Of a stretch of 64,000 nt of DNA, positions 8,764-18,236 are shown in pieces; within the stretch, counting starts at the first letter, position 1, and every line of letters begins with the position of its first letter. The notes beneath the pieces were generated by a model. That model was not told the origin of the DNA. It made no database searches and saw only the letters and a program-made list of their open reading frames with translations. The translations under genes and the position numbers were made by a program. The stretch is taken from positions 23,176 through 87,175 of the forward strand of contig NZ_NESK01000018.1 of assembly GCF_003063415.1 (NCBI RefSeq), in the 5' to 3' direction. The DNA comes from Limnohabitans sp. 2KL-17. GTDB taxonomy: Bacteria; Pseudomonadota; Gammaproteobacteria; Burkholderiales; Burkholderiaceae_C.

Positions 8764-9639
8764 GTGCAATTGCTGCAACTGCTGATCAGCGGTGTGGCCC
8801 AGGGCTGTATTTACGGACTCATTGCCCTGGGTTTCGTGCTGATTTACAAGGCCACCGAAACGGTGAGCTTTGCCCAGGGTGACCTGATGATGGTGGGGGC
8901 CTTTTCGGGTCTGGCCGCCATGATGCTGCTGGGCTTTCCTTTTTGGTTGTCAGTGCCTGCCGCCATCGTGGCCATGGGCGTTTTCGGTGTCTTGCTGGAG
9001 CGCATGGTGATTCGCCCCATACTCGGGCAGCCTGCGTTTTCCATTGTCATGCTGACTATTGGCGTGGGGTATGTACTGCGCGGCCTGATCACCATGATCC
9101 CCGATGTCGGAACCGACACCCACACCATGCCTGTGCCTTATGCAGGACAGGTTTTGCGCTTGGGTAGTCTGGTGATTGCTGCCGAGCAAATGGTGGTGAT
9201 CGGCGCCACTGGCATTTTGTGTCTGGGTTTGTTTGCCATGTTCAAGTACAGCAAGTTGGGCGTTGCCATGCAAGCCGCATCGCAAAACCAGCTGGCCGCT
9301 TATTACATGGGCATTCCGGTCAAGCAAATCAATGGCTTGGTCTGGGGCTTGGCGGCGGGTGTGGCTGCGGTAGCAGGTCTGCTGCTGGCGCCCATCACCT
9401 TTGTGCACGCCAACATGGGCTTTATTGGACTTAAGGCTTTTCCGGCCGCTGTGGTCGGCGGTTTTGGAAGCTTGCTTGGCGCCATCGTGGGCGGTCTGGT
9501 GATTGGCATTGTCGAGTCGTTTTCGGGCTTTTACTTGCCCGAAGGTTTTAAAGACATTGCGCCCTACATCGTGGTGTTGCTCATGCTGGTGCTCAAGCCC
9601 AATGGCTTGTTCGGCGAGCAACTGCGCAAGAAAGTCTGA
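8764..9639 (+). CDS. livH: Branched-chain amino acid-type ABC transporter permease (LivH family)
   Basis: 291 residues, hydrophobic, about eight membrane segments. QLLISGVAQGCIYGLIALGF and ATETVSFAQGDLMMVGAF match LivH permeases, and the conserved loop near AASQNQLAAYYMGIPVKQ is the EAA-like contact with the ATPase. The start is a GTG at 8764 with AGGAGAC about 6 bases upstream; there is no ATG in place. It is the first gene of a livHMGF-ligase-livK set (8764-15453). Such systems with a linked CoA ligase usually import carboxylic acids or aromatics rather than amino acids, so the substrate is uncertain. Confidence 0.9.
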   Translation: MQLLQLLISGVAQGCIYGLIALGFVLIYKATETVSFAQGDLMMVGAFSGLAAMMLLGFPFWLSVPAAIVAMGVFGVLLERMVIRPILGQPAFSIVMLTIGVGYVLRGLITMIPDVGTDTHTMPVPYAGQVLRLGSLVIAAEQMVVIGATGILCLGLFAMFKYSKLGVAMQAASQNQLAAYYMGIPVKQINGLVWGLAAGVAAVAGLLLAPITFVHANMGFIGLKAFPAAVVGGFGSLLGAIVGGLVIGIVESFSGFYLPEGFKDIAPYIVVLLMLVLKPNGLFGEQLRKKV

Positions 9640-9648
9640 GGCCCCGAC

Positions 9649-10721
9649 ATGCGTTTCATTTTCAAGACCGAATACAACCAGGACATTATCCTGGCCAAGC
9701 ACGGTGGCCATGTGTTCTGGTACAGCTTGCTGGGGCTTTTCCTGGTGGCCGCACCCTGGGTTGTTGCGGAATACTGGCTGGCCCAACTGACCTTCGTGCT
9801 GATTTATGCGGTGGTGGGCCTGGGCCTCATGCTGCTGGCCGGCTTTACCGGTTTATTCTCCTTGGGCCATGCCGCCTTTTTGGGTGTGGGGGCTTACACC
9901 CAAGGCGTTATGGTGAACGCTGGTGTGCCGTTTCCGCTGGCCTTGTTGTGTGCGGGCTTGTTCTCGGCCATTGCGGGGGTCATCGTCGGTTTGCCTGCAC
10001 TGCGTGTCAAAGGCATTTACCTGGGCATGGCCACGCTGGCCTTTGGCTTCATTGTCGAAGAGGGCATGGCCCGCTGGGAGCATGTCACGGGTGGCAATGC
10101 GGGCCTGATGGTCGGCTACCCCAAACTGGGTGGCTGGACCCTGGACACCACCGAAGAGTTCTATTTTCTTTGCCTTGTTGTCGCAGTGGGTGCCACATTG
10201 GCCATCGTGAATTTGCTGCGTTCGTCCACCGGGCGGGCATTTGTGGCGATCCGCGATTCCGAAATCTCGGCCCAGAGCATGGGCATCCACCTGGCACGCT
10301 ATAAGACGCTGTCTTTTGCCTTGTCGGCTGCTTTGGCCGGCATTGGCGGGGCGCTCTATGCCCACAAGATCCAGTTTCTTTCACCTGAGCAGTTCAGCAT
10401 CATCCAGTCGATCGACTTGTTGCTGATGGTGGTGATCGGTGGTCTGGGGTCCATCCATGGGGCTTTCCTGGGGGCCATTTTCCTGATCGTCATGCCCCAA
10501 CTTATTTCCATGGGCAAAGACTTTTTGCCCGCAGCCATTGGCGGAGCCGCCGGTTTGCAGGGCACGGTTTACGGCATGGTGTTGATCGCCTTTGTGTTGT
10601 TTGAACCGATGGGCTTGTACGGGCGTTGGCTCAAGGTGCGCACCTGGTTCCAGCTCTTCCCGTTCTATCGCCGTGGCCTGTTCAAGCGCCAGAAATCATT
10701 CCAGAAATCGGACCGTCTGAA

Positions 10722-10725
<4 letters not shown>
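9649..10725 (+). CDS. livM: Branched-chain amino acid-type ABC transporter permease (LivM family)
   Basis: 358 residues with multiple membrane segments. GLMLLAGFTGLFSLGHAAFLGVGAY, ALRVKGIYLGMATLAFGFIV and the cytoplasmic FVAIRDSEISAQSMGIHLARYK loop are typical of LivM. It pairs with LivH to form the inner-membrane channel of the importer. It begins 9 bases after livH. Its TGA overlaps the ATG of livG (10722-10725). The C-terminal ~20 residues are rich in Lys and Arg, probably cytosolic. Confidence 0.9.
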
Positions 10726-11551
<826 letters not shown>

Positions 11552-11555
<4 letters not shown>

Positions 11556-12388
11556 GCGCCGCCACACAAAATTTGAACGACAGCCCGGCAGGGGCGGCAG
11601 AAGTGTCTGGGGCAACAGATAGCGTGATGCTGAAATTGCTCAACGTGGAAAGCGCTTACGGTCCGATCAAAGCGATTCGAGGTGTCAGCCTGCAGGTTCG
11701 CAAGGGTGAAATCGCCACGGTGCTGGGTTCCAACGGGGCGGGCAAAACCACCATCCTCAAAACCATCAGCGGCATCATCGACCCGCGCAAGGGCTCGATC
11801 GAGTTCAAGGGCAAAAGCATCACCGCGCAAGACCCCGCCATCATTGTGCAAAGTGGCCTGATGCACGTGCCTGAAGGCCGCGAGGTGTTTCCTTTGCTGT
11901 CGATTCGCGACAACCTGCTCATGGGCGCCTTCACGCGCGACGACCGCGATGGCGTGGCGCGTGACATGGAAGCCGTGTTCAATTACTTCCCCATCCTGCG
12001 TGAGCGCACGGCCCAAGACGCCGGTTTACTCTCGGGTGGCCAGCAACAAATGCTGGCCATCAGCCGGGCCTTGATGGCCAACCCGGACCTGATCTTGTTG
12101 GACGAGCCCAGCTTGGGCCTCAGCCCCAAGCTCACCAAGGAAATCTTCGAGATCGTGGTGCGCATCAACCGCGAGCGTGGCACCACCATCTTGCTGGTTG
12201 AGCAAAACGCCAACATGGCACTCAATGCTTCGGACTACGGCTACGTGCTCGAAAACGGCCGCATCGTGATGGAAGACATCTGTGCCCGTTTGCGTGAAAA
12301 AGAGGACATCAAGGAGTTCTACCTGGGGCTCAAGGAAGAGGGCGTGCGTGCCGATCGCCGCTGGAAAAAGAAGAAAACCTGGAGATAA
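11552..12388 (+). CDS. livF: ABC transporter ATP-binding protein (LivF family)
   Basis: 278 residues with Walker A GSNGAGKTT, signature LSGGQQQMLAISRAL, Walker B LILLDEPSLGLS and the switch region LLVEQNANMAL, all standard for LivF. An N-terminal extension of about 25 residues precedes the fold, and the C-terminus ends in a very basic RRWKKKKTWR tail not usual in E. coli LivF. It is coupled to livG by a 4-base overlap. The acyl-CoA ligase starts 3 bases downstream. Confidence 0.9.
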
Positions 12389-12391
12389 GAC

Positions 12392-14248
12392 ATGAGCCAA
12401 CTCTGGGACACCTCCGGCATTGCGCCGCAAAAAAACATCGTCATGGCGGGCGAGACCATCCCCGCCATCTTCTGGAATGCTGTGGCCGTCCGTGGCCCGA
12501 ATGTATGGATGCGCCAAAAAGACTTTGGCATCTGGCGCAGTTGGACCTGGGACCAAACCGCCCAGGCCGTGCGCGAGATCGGCCATGGGCTGATGGCGCT
12601 GGGCTTTGAGGCCCGACACACCGCCTCGATTCTGGCCAATACCAACATCGAGTGGGTGCTGTGCGACCTGGCCGTGCTGAGCGCTGGTGGTGTATCCAAC
12701 GGCATTTACCCGACCGATGCCGCAGAGCAAGTGCATTACCTCTGCGAAGACTCGGCCACCCGGGTTCTTTTTGTCGAAGACGATGAGCAACTCGACAAGG
12801 CCTTGGCCGTTCGCGACAGCTTGCCCTTGCTGAGCAAGATCGTTGTGTTTGACATGGACGGCTTGCGCGACTTTCACGACCCACAGGTCATCAGCCTGAA
12901 AGACCTGCGCGCCCTGGGGCGCGAACACGCCAAGGCCCATCCCCACCTGCTGGCGCAGCGCGTAGCCCAATGCAAGCCCGAAGATCTGGCCATCCTGGTC
13001 TACACCTCGGGCACGACCGGCAGACCCAAGGGTGGCATGCACAGCCACCATGGCCTGGTTTACACCGTGCGCGGTTACAACACCCTTATCGCCCGAGACG
13101 AACGCGACGAATGCATGTGCTTTTTGCCCCTGTGCCACATCGCAGAGCGCATGGGGGGTGAGTATTTTTCCCTGTACACCGGTGCCAAACTCAACTTTGT
13201 CGAGAACCCCGAAACCGTGCCTGAAAACGTTCGCGAGATCGCGCCCACTGTTTTCACGGCGGTGCCCCGCGTCTGGGAAAAGTTTTACTCGGGCGTCATG
13301 ATCGCCCTTAAAGAAGCGGGCGGCCTGCAGCAAGCCATTTATGGCTGGTCCATCGGTGTGGGCCATCAGGTGGCCGAGTTGGTGCTCAAAGGCCAGCCCG
13401 TGCCTGCCAGCCTCAAGCTTCGCTTTTATCTGGCACGTTTGCTGGCGCTGAACAATGTCCGAAAGATGATCGGCATCCACCGTGCGAGGTTTCTGGTCAC
13501 GGGTGCCGCGCCCATCTCGCCCGAGTTGGTGCGTTGGTACTTGGCACTGGGCCTGCCCATGCTGGAAGTGTGGGGCATGACCGAGACCTGTGGTGCCGCC
13601 ACAGGTGTTCCCGCTGACCGCATCAAACCCGGATCGATCGGACCTGCCGCCGAATTCAACGAAGTGCGCCTGGACCCGGTGACCGGCGAAATTCTGGTGC
13701 GGGGCCCCAATGTTTTCATGGGCTATCTGAACTTGCCTGAAAAGACCGCCGAAACAATTGATGCCGACGGCTGGTTGCACACGGGGGATGTGGGCGTGGT
13801 GGACGAGGAAGGGTTTTTCCGCATCACCGATCGCATGAAAGACATCATCATCACGGCTGGGGGAAAGAACATTACCCCGAGCGAACTCGAAAACGAATTG
13901 AAATTCTCGCCTTACATCACCGATGCGGTGGTCATTGGCGACAAAAGGGCGTATCTGACCGTGATCATCATGATCGACCAGGAAAACGTGGAGAAATACG
14001 CACAGGACAACGATGTGCCTTTTTCCAACTACGCCAGCCTGACTCACAGCGCCGAGGTGCAAAACTTGATACAGGCCGAGATCGACCGTGTCAACAAGAA
14101 ATTTGCACGGGTTGAGCAGATCAAGAAATTTTGGCTGCTCGATACACAATTGACAGCCGAAGACGAAGAACTGACACCGACCATGAAGCTCAAGCGCAAA
14201 TTGGTCGAAAACAAATACGCGCCTCAGATTGAGGCCATGTACCGCTGA
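12392..14248 (+). CDS. AMP-binding acyl-CoA ligase (FadD15-like long-chain type)
   Basis: 618 residues. The P-loop-like AMP motif is VYTSGTTGRPKGGMHSH at about residues 205-225. The second core motif reads VWGMTETCGAA, and the C-terminal adenylate motifs include GWLHTGDVGVVDEEGFFRITDRMKD with the catalytic Lys in a GKNITPSELEN segment. The length and the C-terminal insert resemble long-chain or FadD15-like ligases. It converts a carboxylic acid to its CoA thioester with ATP. Encoded within the importer operon, it probably activates the imported acid. Functionally it could play the part of AtuH for the nearby terpene genes; this is inference from context. Confidence 0.88.
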   Translation: MSQLWDTSGIAPQKNIVMAGETIPAIFWNAVAVRGPNVWMRQKDFGIWRSWTWDQTAQAVREIGHGLMALGFEARHTASILANTNIEWVLCDLAVLSAGGVSNGIYPTDAAEQVHYLCEDSATRVLFVEDDEQLDKALAVRDSLPLLSKIVVFDMDGLRDFHDPQVISLKDLRALGREHAKAHPHLLAQRVAQCKPEDLAILVYTSGTTGRPKGGMHSHHGLVYTVRGYNTLIARDERDECMCFLPLCHIAERMGGEYFSLYTGAKLNFVENPETVPENVREIAPTVFTAVPRVWEKFYSGVMIALKEAGGLQQAIYGWSIGVGHQVAELVLKGQPVPASLKLRFYLARLLALNNVRKMIGIHRARFLVTGAAPISPELVRWYLALGLPMLEVWGMTETCGAATGVPADRIKPGSIGPAAEFNEVRLDPVTGEILVRGPNVFMGYLNLPEKTAETIDADGWLHTGDVGVVDEEGFFRITDRMKDIIITAGGKNITPSELENELKFSPYITDAVVIGDKRAYLTVIIMIDQENVEKYAQDNDVPFSNYASLTHSAEVQNLIQAEIDRVNKKFARVEQIKKFWLLDTQLTAEDEELTPTMKLKRKLVENKYAPQIEAMYR

Positions 14249-14283
14249 ACCATTACCCTTTACTACAACAGGAGACCTGCAAC

Positions 14284-15453
14284 ATGAAAATCAAACTCAG
14301 CCTCGTCGCTGCTGCTTTGGCCTTGACCGCTGGCGCGGTCATGGCCCAAACGCAAGGCGTGACCAAAAACGAAGTCGTGCTCGGCTCCATCCAAGATTTG
14401 TCTGGCCCTCTGGCCGGATTTGGCAAGCAAGTTCGCCTGGGCATGATGCTGCGTGTGGACGAAGCCAACGAGCAAGGTGGCATCAATGGCCGCAAGTTCA
14501 AGTTGCTGGTCGAAGATTCGGCTTATGACCCGCGCCGCGCCGTCTTGGCCGCGCAAAAATTGGTCAACCAAGACAAAATTTTTGCCATGATTGGTCATAT
14601 CGGCACGGCACAAAATATGGCGGCCATGCCTGTCCAGTTCCAGAAGAACGTGATCAACTTCTTCCCGGTGACGGCAGCGCGCGAAATGTACGACCCTTTT
14701 CACAAGCTCAAGTACTCATTTGCGGCCACCTACTTTGACCAGATGCGCGTGGGCGTGCCCATGCTCGTCAAGGAAAAAAATGCCAAACAAATTTGCGCGA
14801 TGTACCAGGACGATGAATTCGGTCTGGAAGTCTTCCGGGGCGCCGAGGCGGGCCTGAAAGCAGCAGGACTGCAGTTCGCTGAAGTCACCACCTACAAGCG
14901 CGGCGCGACCGACTTCTCATCGCAAATGCAAAAACTGGCATCGTCCAAGTGCGATTTCGTGGTGATGGGCACCATCATCCGTGAAACCATTGGCGGCATT
15001 GGCACCGCTCGTCGCTTGGGATTCAACCCAACCTTCATTGGATCGAGCGCGTCCTACACCGACCTGATCCACAAGCTTGGTGGCCCTGCCATGAACGGCT
15101 TTTACGCCACCATGTCGGTGCAGCACCCCTACCTGGACGAAGCAGCGCAGCCGATCCGTTTCTGGGCCAACAAATACAAGACCAAGTTCAACGAAGACCC
15201 TACAGTGTTCTCGGTATATGGCTACAACGCCATCGATGCTTTCTTGCGTGCCATCGAAAAATCAGGTGCAAATCTGACCACCGAGAGCATCATCAAGGCC
15301 ATGGACACCATGGTCATTCCGCCCGACATGTTTGGCAGCGCTGAAATGACTTTCAGCCCCACCAAGCGTTTGGGCAGCAATGCCTCGCGCATGTCGCAGA
15401 TTACCGATGGTCGCTGGAAGGTGACATCGGCTTACTTCACCGACACCAAGTAA
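14284..15453 (+). CDS. ABC transporter periplasmic substrate-binding protein (LivK/peripla_BP_6)
   Basis: 389 residues. A Sec signal peptide (MKIKLSLVAAALALTAGAVMA, cleavage near VMA-Q) precedes a type I periplasmic-binding fold: VTKNEVVLGSIQDLSGPLAGFGKQ, GRKFKLLVEDSAYDPRRAV and AMYQDDEFGLEVFRGAE. A good ribosome site (AGGAGA) precedes the ATG. It supplies ligand to LivHMGF; the cluster order permeases-ATPases-ligase-binding protein suggests one transcript ending at the terminator at 15481-15515. The ligand cannot be told from sequence. Confidence 0.9.
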   Translation: MKIKLSLVAAALALTAGAVMAQTQGVTKNEVVLGSIQDLSGPLAGFGKQVRLGMMLRVDEANEQGGINGRKFKLLVEDSAYDPRRAVLAAQKLVNQDKIFAMIGHIGTAQNMAAMPVQFQKNVINFFPVTAAREMYDPFHKLKYSFAATYFDQMRVGVPMLVKEKNAKQICAMYQDDEFGLEVFRGAEAGLKAAGLQFAEVTTYKRGATDFSSQMQKLASSKCDFVVMGTIIRETIGGIGTARRLGFNPTFIGSSASYTDLIHKLGGPAMNGFYATMSVQHPYLDEAAQPIRFWANKYKTKFNEDPTVFSVYGYNAIDAFLRAIEKSGANLTTESIIKAMDTMVIPPDMFGSAEMTFSPTKRLGSNASRMSQITDGRWKVTSAYFTDTK

Positions 15454-15480
15454 AGCCTGCAACGCAAGCTGCTTGAATCA

Positions 15481-15515
15481 AACCGCCAGCACCTGCAAAG
15501 GTCTGGCGGTTTTTT
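15481..15515 (+). terminator. Intrinsic terminator of the importer operon
   Basis: AACCGCCAG (15481-15489) pairs with CTGGCGGTT (15503-15511) over a 13-base loop, and T residues run on to 15515. It lies 28 bases after the binding-protein stop. Confidence 0.85.
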
Positions 15516-15919
15516 CATGGTTATCTGAACCTCTTTACAAGGGCGTTTCGGCATGGAACCATTGGGCACTTGAGGCGGCTCGGCCGTCGTTGCGTCACTG
15601 GCGATGGCCATGCCGCACACGACTCATATTCAAGCTTGGGCCATGTACTTCGCAACATTACCTGCCAGAGCGAGAAGCACCACAGGATGCCGTCAGTTCA
15701 CCTATGACTGCTTCGCAGCGCCTTGCCCAGACGCATCGAATATTCCGTAAATCCAGTTTAAAACTCTTGTTTTTCGAGAATGAAACTAGGTTTAATTCAG
15801 TAAAAATAGAGGTCATTAAGCCCTGCTGATTGTGAAATCTTAAAAAAAAGGCTTGTGTGCTGGCTTCTGAAAAGTCTGGCTTGTCCCCTGTTATTGATTG
15901 ATTTGAAAAGAGGTATTTC
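15516..15919. other. 404-base spacer without a recognisable gene
   Basis: Between the importer terminator and the TerC gene. The first ~200 bases are GC-rich and contain short open frames on both strands with no recognisable product; they look like decayed coding DNA. The last ~150 bases are AT-rich and should hold the TerC promoter. I looked for the manganese-sensing yybP-ykoY riboswitch that precedes TerC/Alx genes in some bacteria and could not find its conserved core. Confidence 0.5.
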
Positions 15920-16867
15920 ATGGAAACCATTGCGCCCCTGTGGCTCTGGCTTACTTTTGTGGTGATTGTTCTGGTGTCGCTGTTCGTCGATTTCGTGGTG
16001 CTCAAAAAGCAGGGTGCCCACGATATCGGGGTCAAGGAGGCCTTGAACTGGTCATTGATCTGGATTGCTTTGAGCTTTTTGTTCAATGGCCTCTTCTGGT
16101 GGGCCATCAAGGACGCCACGGGTTCTGTCGACATGGCGAACACCAAGGCACTGGAGTTTCTGACGGGCTATCTGATCGAAAAATCTCTGGCGGTGGACAA
16201 CATCTTTGTTTTCCTGATGATCTTCACGTATTTTGCCGTCCCGACGAATTTCCAGAAGCGGGTTCTGATGATCGGCATCATTGGTGCGATCGTTTTGCGC
16301 ACCCTGATGATCCTGGTGGGTGGGTGGCTGTTGGCCGAATTCCACTGGGTGTTGTATGTGTTTGGTGCCTTCCTGATCCTCACCGGTGTGAAGATGTGGT
16401 GGGCGGCCGGCAAGGAGCCTGATTTGGATGACAACCCGGCGCTCAAACTGCTGCGCAGGCTCTTACCAGTGAGTAAGAATTACGATGGCGAGAAGTTCTG
16501 GACCATCGAAAACGGCCAGAAAATCGCCACGCCCCTGTTCATGGTGATTTGTCTGATCGCACTGACCGATGTGATTTTTGCGGTCGACTCGATTCCAGCG
16601 ATTTTCGCCATCACCAACGATCCGTTCATTGTTCTGACCAGCAACGTGTTTGCCATCCTGGGCTTGCGAGCCATGTACTTTTTGTTGGCTGCAGTGGCCA
16701 ACAAGTTTCACCTGTTGAACTATGGCCTGGCTGTGATCTTGGTGTTCATTGGAACCAAGATGTGTCTGATCGATGTCTTCAAAATTCCTGTAGGCATCTC
16801 TTTGGGTGTGGTGGTCGGCATCCTGGCTGCGACCATGTTGCTGAGTGTGCGGTCTGCCAAGGCCTGA
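15920..16867 (+). CDS. TerC/Alx family integral membrane protein
   Basis: 315 residues, about nine membrane helices. The conserved acidic intramembrane motifs are present: FVDFVVLKK, EKSLAVDNIFVFLMIF and ALTDVIFAVDSIPAIFAI. The length matches the Alx-like branch of the TerC family. Family members are linked to tellurite resistance, alkaline-induced expression and manganese export or metal loading of secreted enzymes. The ATG at 15920 is preceded by AAAAGAGG. It stands alone between a terminator and a convergent LysR gene. A GC-rich imperfect hairpin without a T-tract (16886-16910) lies in the converging spacer. Confidence 0.9.
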   Translation: METIAPLWLWLTFVVIVLVSLFVDFVVLKKQGAHDIGVKEALNWSLIWIALSFLFNGLFWWAIKDATGSVDMANTKALEFLTGYLIEKSLAVDNIFVFLMIFTYFAVPTNFQKRVLMIGIIGAIVLRTLMILVGGWLLAEFHWVLYVFGAFLILTGVKMWWAAGKEPDLDDNPALKLLRRLLPVSKNYDGEKFWTIENGQKIATPLFMVICLIALTDVIFAVDSIPAIFAITNDPFIVLTSNVFAILGLRAMYFLLAAVANKFHLLNYGLAVILVFIGTKMCLIDVFKIPVGISLGVVVGILAATMLLSVRSAKA

Positions 16868-16921
16868 GGCGCTGGCCCAAGGACACCTCTCTGGCTTGCC
16901 GCCAGGGAGACTGCCCTGCTT

Positions 16922-17815
16922 TCAGCCTCCTGTGTCAGAGGCCTGCAGCAGCCGCTGCACCAGCGGGTGTTGCACTTTCTTTTCGGTGCCGATGGCGAAG
17001 AAACTTTCCTTCACACCCTCGCAGGGGCCCAGTCGCTGAACATCGTAGTGCGCCAGCAGCTCGTCGTGCACCCATTCGGCAGCCGGGAACACGCCCATGC
17101 CGCTTTCGCCAAAAGTCTTGAGCAAGGCGCTGTCTTCAAACTCGCCCACGATGCGCGGGCGGATGCCGTGCTGTTCAAACCAGTGGTCAATTCGAATGCG
17201 CACTGAGGTGTGGGCCGTGGGCAAAAGGACAGGCACATCGGCCAGACTGGCGGGAAACTTCTTTTTGGCCAATTTGACCAGTGCTGCGCTGCCATACCAG
17301 GACACGGCAGACGAGCCCAGTGCATGGTTGTAGAGCTTGATATTGGCATGGCTTGGCGCAGGACGATCGGACAACACCACATCCAGGCGGTGTAAGGCCA
17401 GGTCGCCCAGCAGGTCGTCGAACTCGCCCTCATGACACAGCAAGCGCAAGTTGGGCTCGGCCATCACGGGCTGCATCAGGCGGCGCACCACCAGTTTGGG
17501 CAGACCATCGGAAATGCCGGTCGCCAGCCGGACCGTAGGCGAACTCGCGGCATCGCGCACTTTGGACGGCAAGTCCTCACCGAGCTGAAAGATCTGATCG
17601 GCCTGCTGCATGGCAGCCAGCCCTGCATCGGTCAACACCAGCCCCCGGCCGGCGGGTTTTAGCAAGGCGTATCCCAGCGAGCGCTCCAGTTCACGCACCT
17701 GCGCACTCACCGTCTGCACCGCCATGTCCAGTTTGTCGGCCGCCCGGGTAATGCCGCCTTCCTTGGCCACAACCCAAAAATAGTAGAGGTGTTTGTAATT
17801 AAAGGTGGTTCTCAT
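16922..17815 (-). CDS. LysR-family regulator, NhaR-like
   Basis: 297 residues. The N-terminal winged HTH begins MRTTFNYKHLYYFWVVAKEGG and continues ITRAADKLDMAVQTVSAQV. The NYxHLYYFWxVxKEG start is the signature of NhaR, the sodium-responsive activator of Na+/H+ antiporters. A LysR substrate-binding domain fills residues ~95-290. It is divergent from a zinc-ribbon gene and an SbtA-type transporter, and a T-N11-A LysR box lies between them at 17836-17848. It is the likely regulator of that pair; the co-inducer is unknown. Confidence 0.88.
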   Translation of the reverse strand: MRTTFNYKHLYYFWVVAKEGGITRAADKLDMAVQTVSAQVRELERSLGYALLKPAGRGLVLTDAGLAAMQQADQIFQLGEDLPSKVRDAASSPTVRLATGISDGLPKLVVRRLMQPVMAEPNLRLLCHEGEFDDLLGDLALHRLDVVLSDRPAPSHANIKLYNHALGSSAVSWYGSAALVKLAKKKFPASLADVPVLLPTAHTSVRIRIDHWFEQHGIRPRIVGEFEDSALLKTFGESGMGVFPAAEWVHDELLAHYDVQRLGPCEGVKESFFAIGTEKKVQHPLVQRLLQASDTGG

Positions 17816-17835
17816 GATCGATTTTTAGGGATGGT

Positions 17836-17848
17836 TAATCCGAAATTA
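17836..17848. promoter_or_regulatory. LysR box (T-N11-A)
   Basis: TAAT-CCGAA-ATTA, a T-N11-A inverted repeat in the 124-base spacer between the divergent NhaR-like gene and the zinc-ribbon gene. Position and symmetry fit autoregulation plus activation of the divergent genes. Confidence 0.5.
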
Positions 17849-17939
17849 TCTGCTTTTTCAGAAGATCAAGGGGATGTATCTTTGCATCTCATTTCAATTG
17901 AAACCCATGTTGCGTCTGTCCAAAATCAAAGGAAACACC

Positions 17940-18221
17940 ATGAAGTGCCCTACCTGCAACGATGCCCCCCTGGTCATGGCCGAGCGCCAAGGGGTTGAAA
18001 TCGATTACTGCCCCGCTTGCCGAGGCATCTGGCTCGACCGCGGTGAGCTGGACAAACTGCTCGACCGCGCTGCAGCGGCTGCAAGCGTTCAGCCTGTTCA
18101 GGCTGTGCGGCCCGGACAAGGCACAACGCGCTCATCGGGCCAGGGTGAGGGGCACTACGGCTACAGCGATCGTGACGCTTACAAACGCAAAAAATCCTGG
18201 CTGCATGAAATTTTTGACTGA
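17940..18221 (+). CDS. Small zinc-ribbon protein (zf-TFIIB type)
   Basis: 93 residues. The first ~45 residues hold two CxxC knuckles: MKCPTCNDAPLVM and YCPACRGIWLDRGELDKL, which with the WLDRGEL tail define the TFIIB-like zinc-ribbon family. A Ser/Gly/Gln linker follows, then a basic aromatic end (DAYKRKKSWLHEIFD). The function is unknown; such proteins are common cytosolic adaptors. The ATG at 17940 follows AAAGGAAA. It is 15 bases upstream of the SbtA-type gene, so the two form an operon. Confidence 0.85.
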   Translation: MKCPTCNDAPLVMAERQGVEIDYCPACRGIWLDRGELDKLLDRAAAAASVQPVQAVRPGQGTTRSSGQGEGHYGYSDRDAYKRKKSWLHEIFD

Positions 18222-18236
18222 TGTTTTGACACCCCC

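Noticed and set aside
12026..14149. Long minus-strand frame (707 codons) opposite livF and the acyl-CoA ligase
   Set aside because: Antisense of two well-supported genes, no start signal, composition typical of shadow frames.
15473..15829. 118-codon plus-strand frame before TerC
   Set aside because: Runs through the importer terminator, has no ribosome site or recognisable protein.
15516..15919. yybP-ykoY manganese riboswitch before the TerC gene
   Set aside because: The conserved core of the aptamer could not be found by eye.
16886..16910. Hairpin after TerC as intrinsic terminator
   Set aside because: Stem is imperfect and no T-tract follows on either strand.
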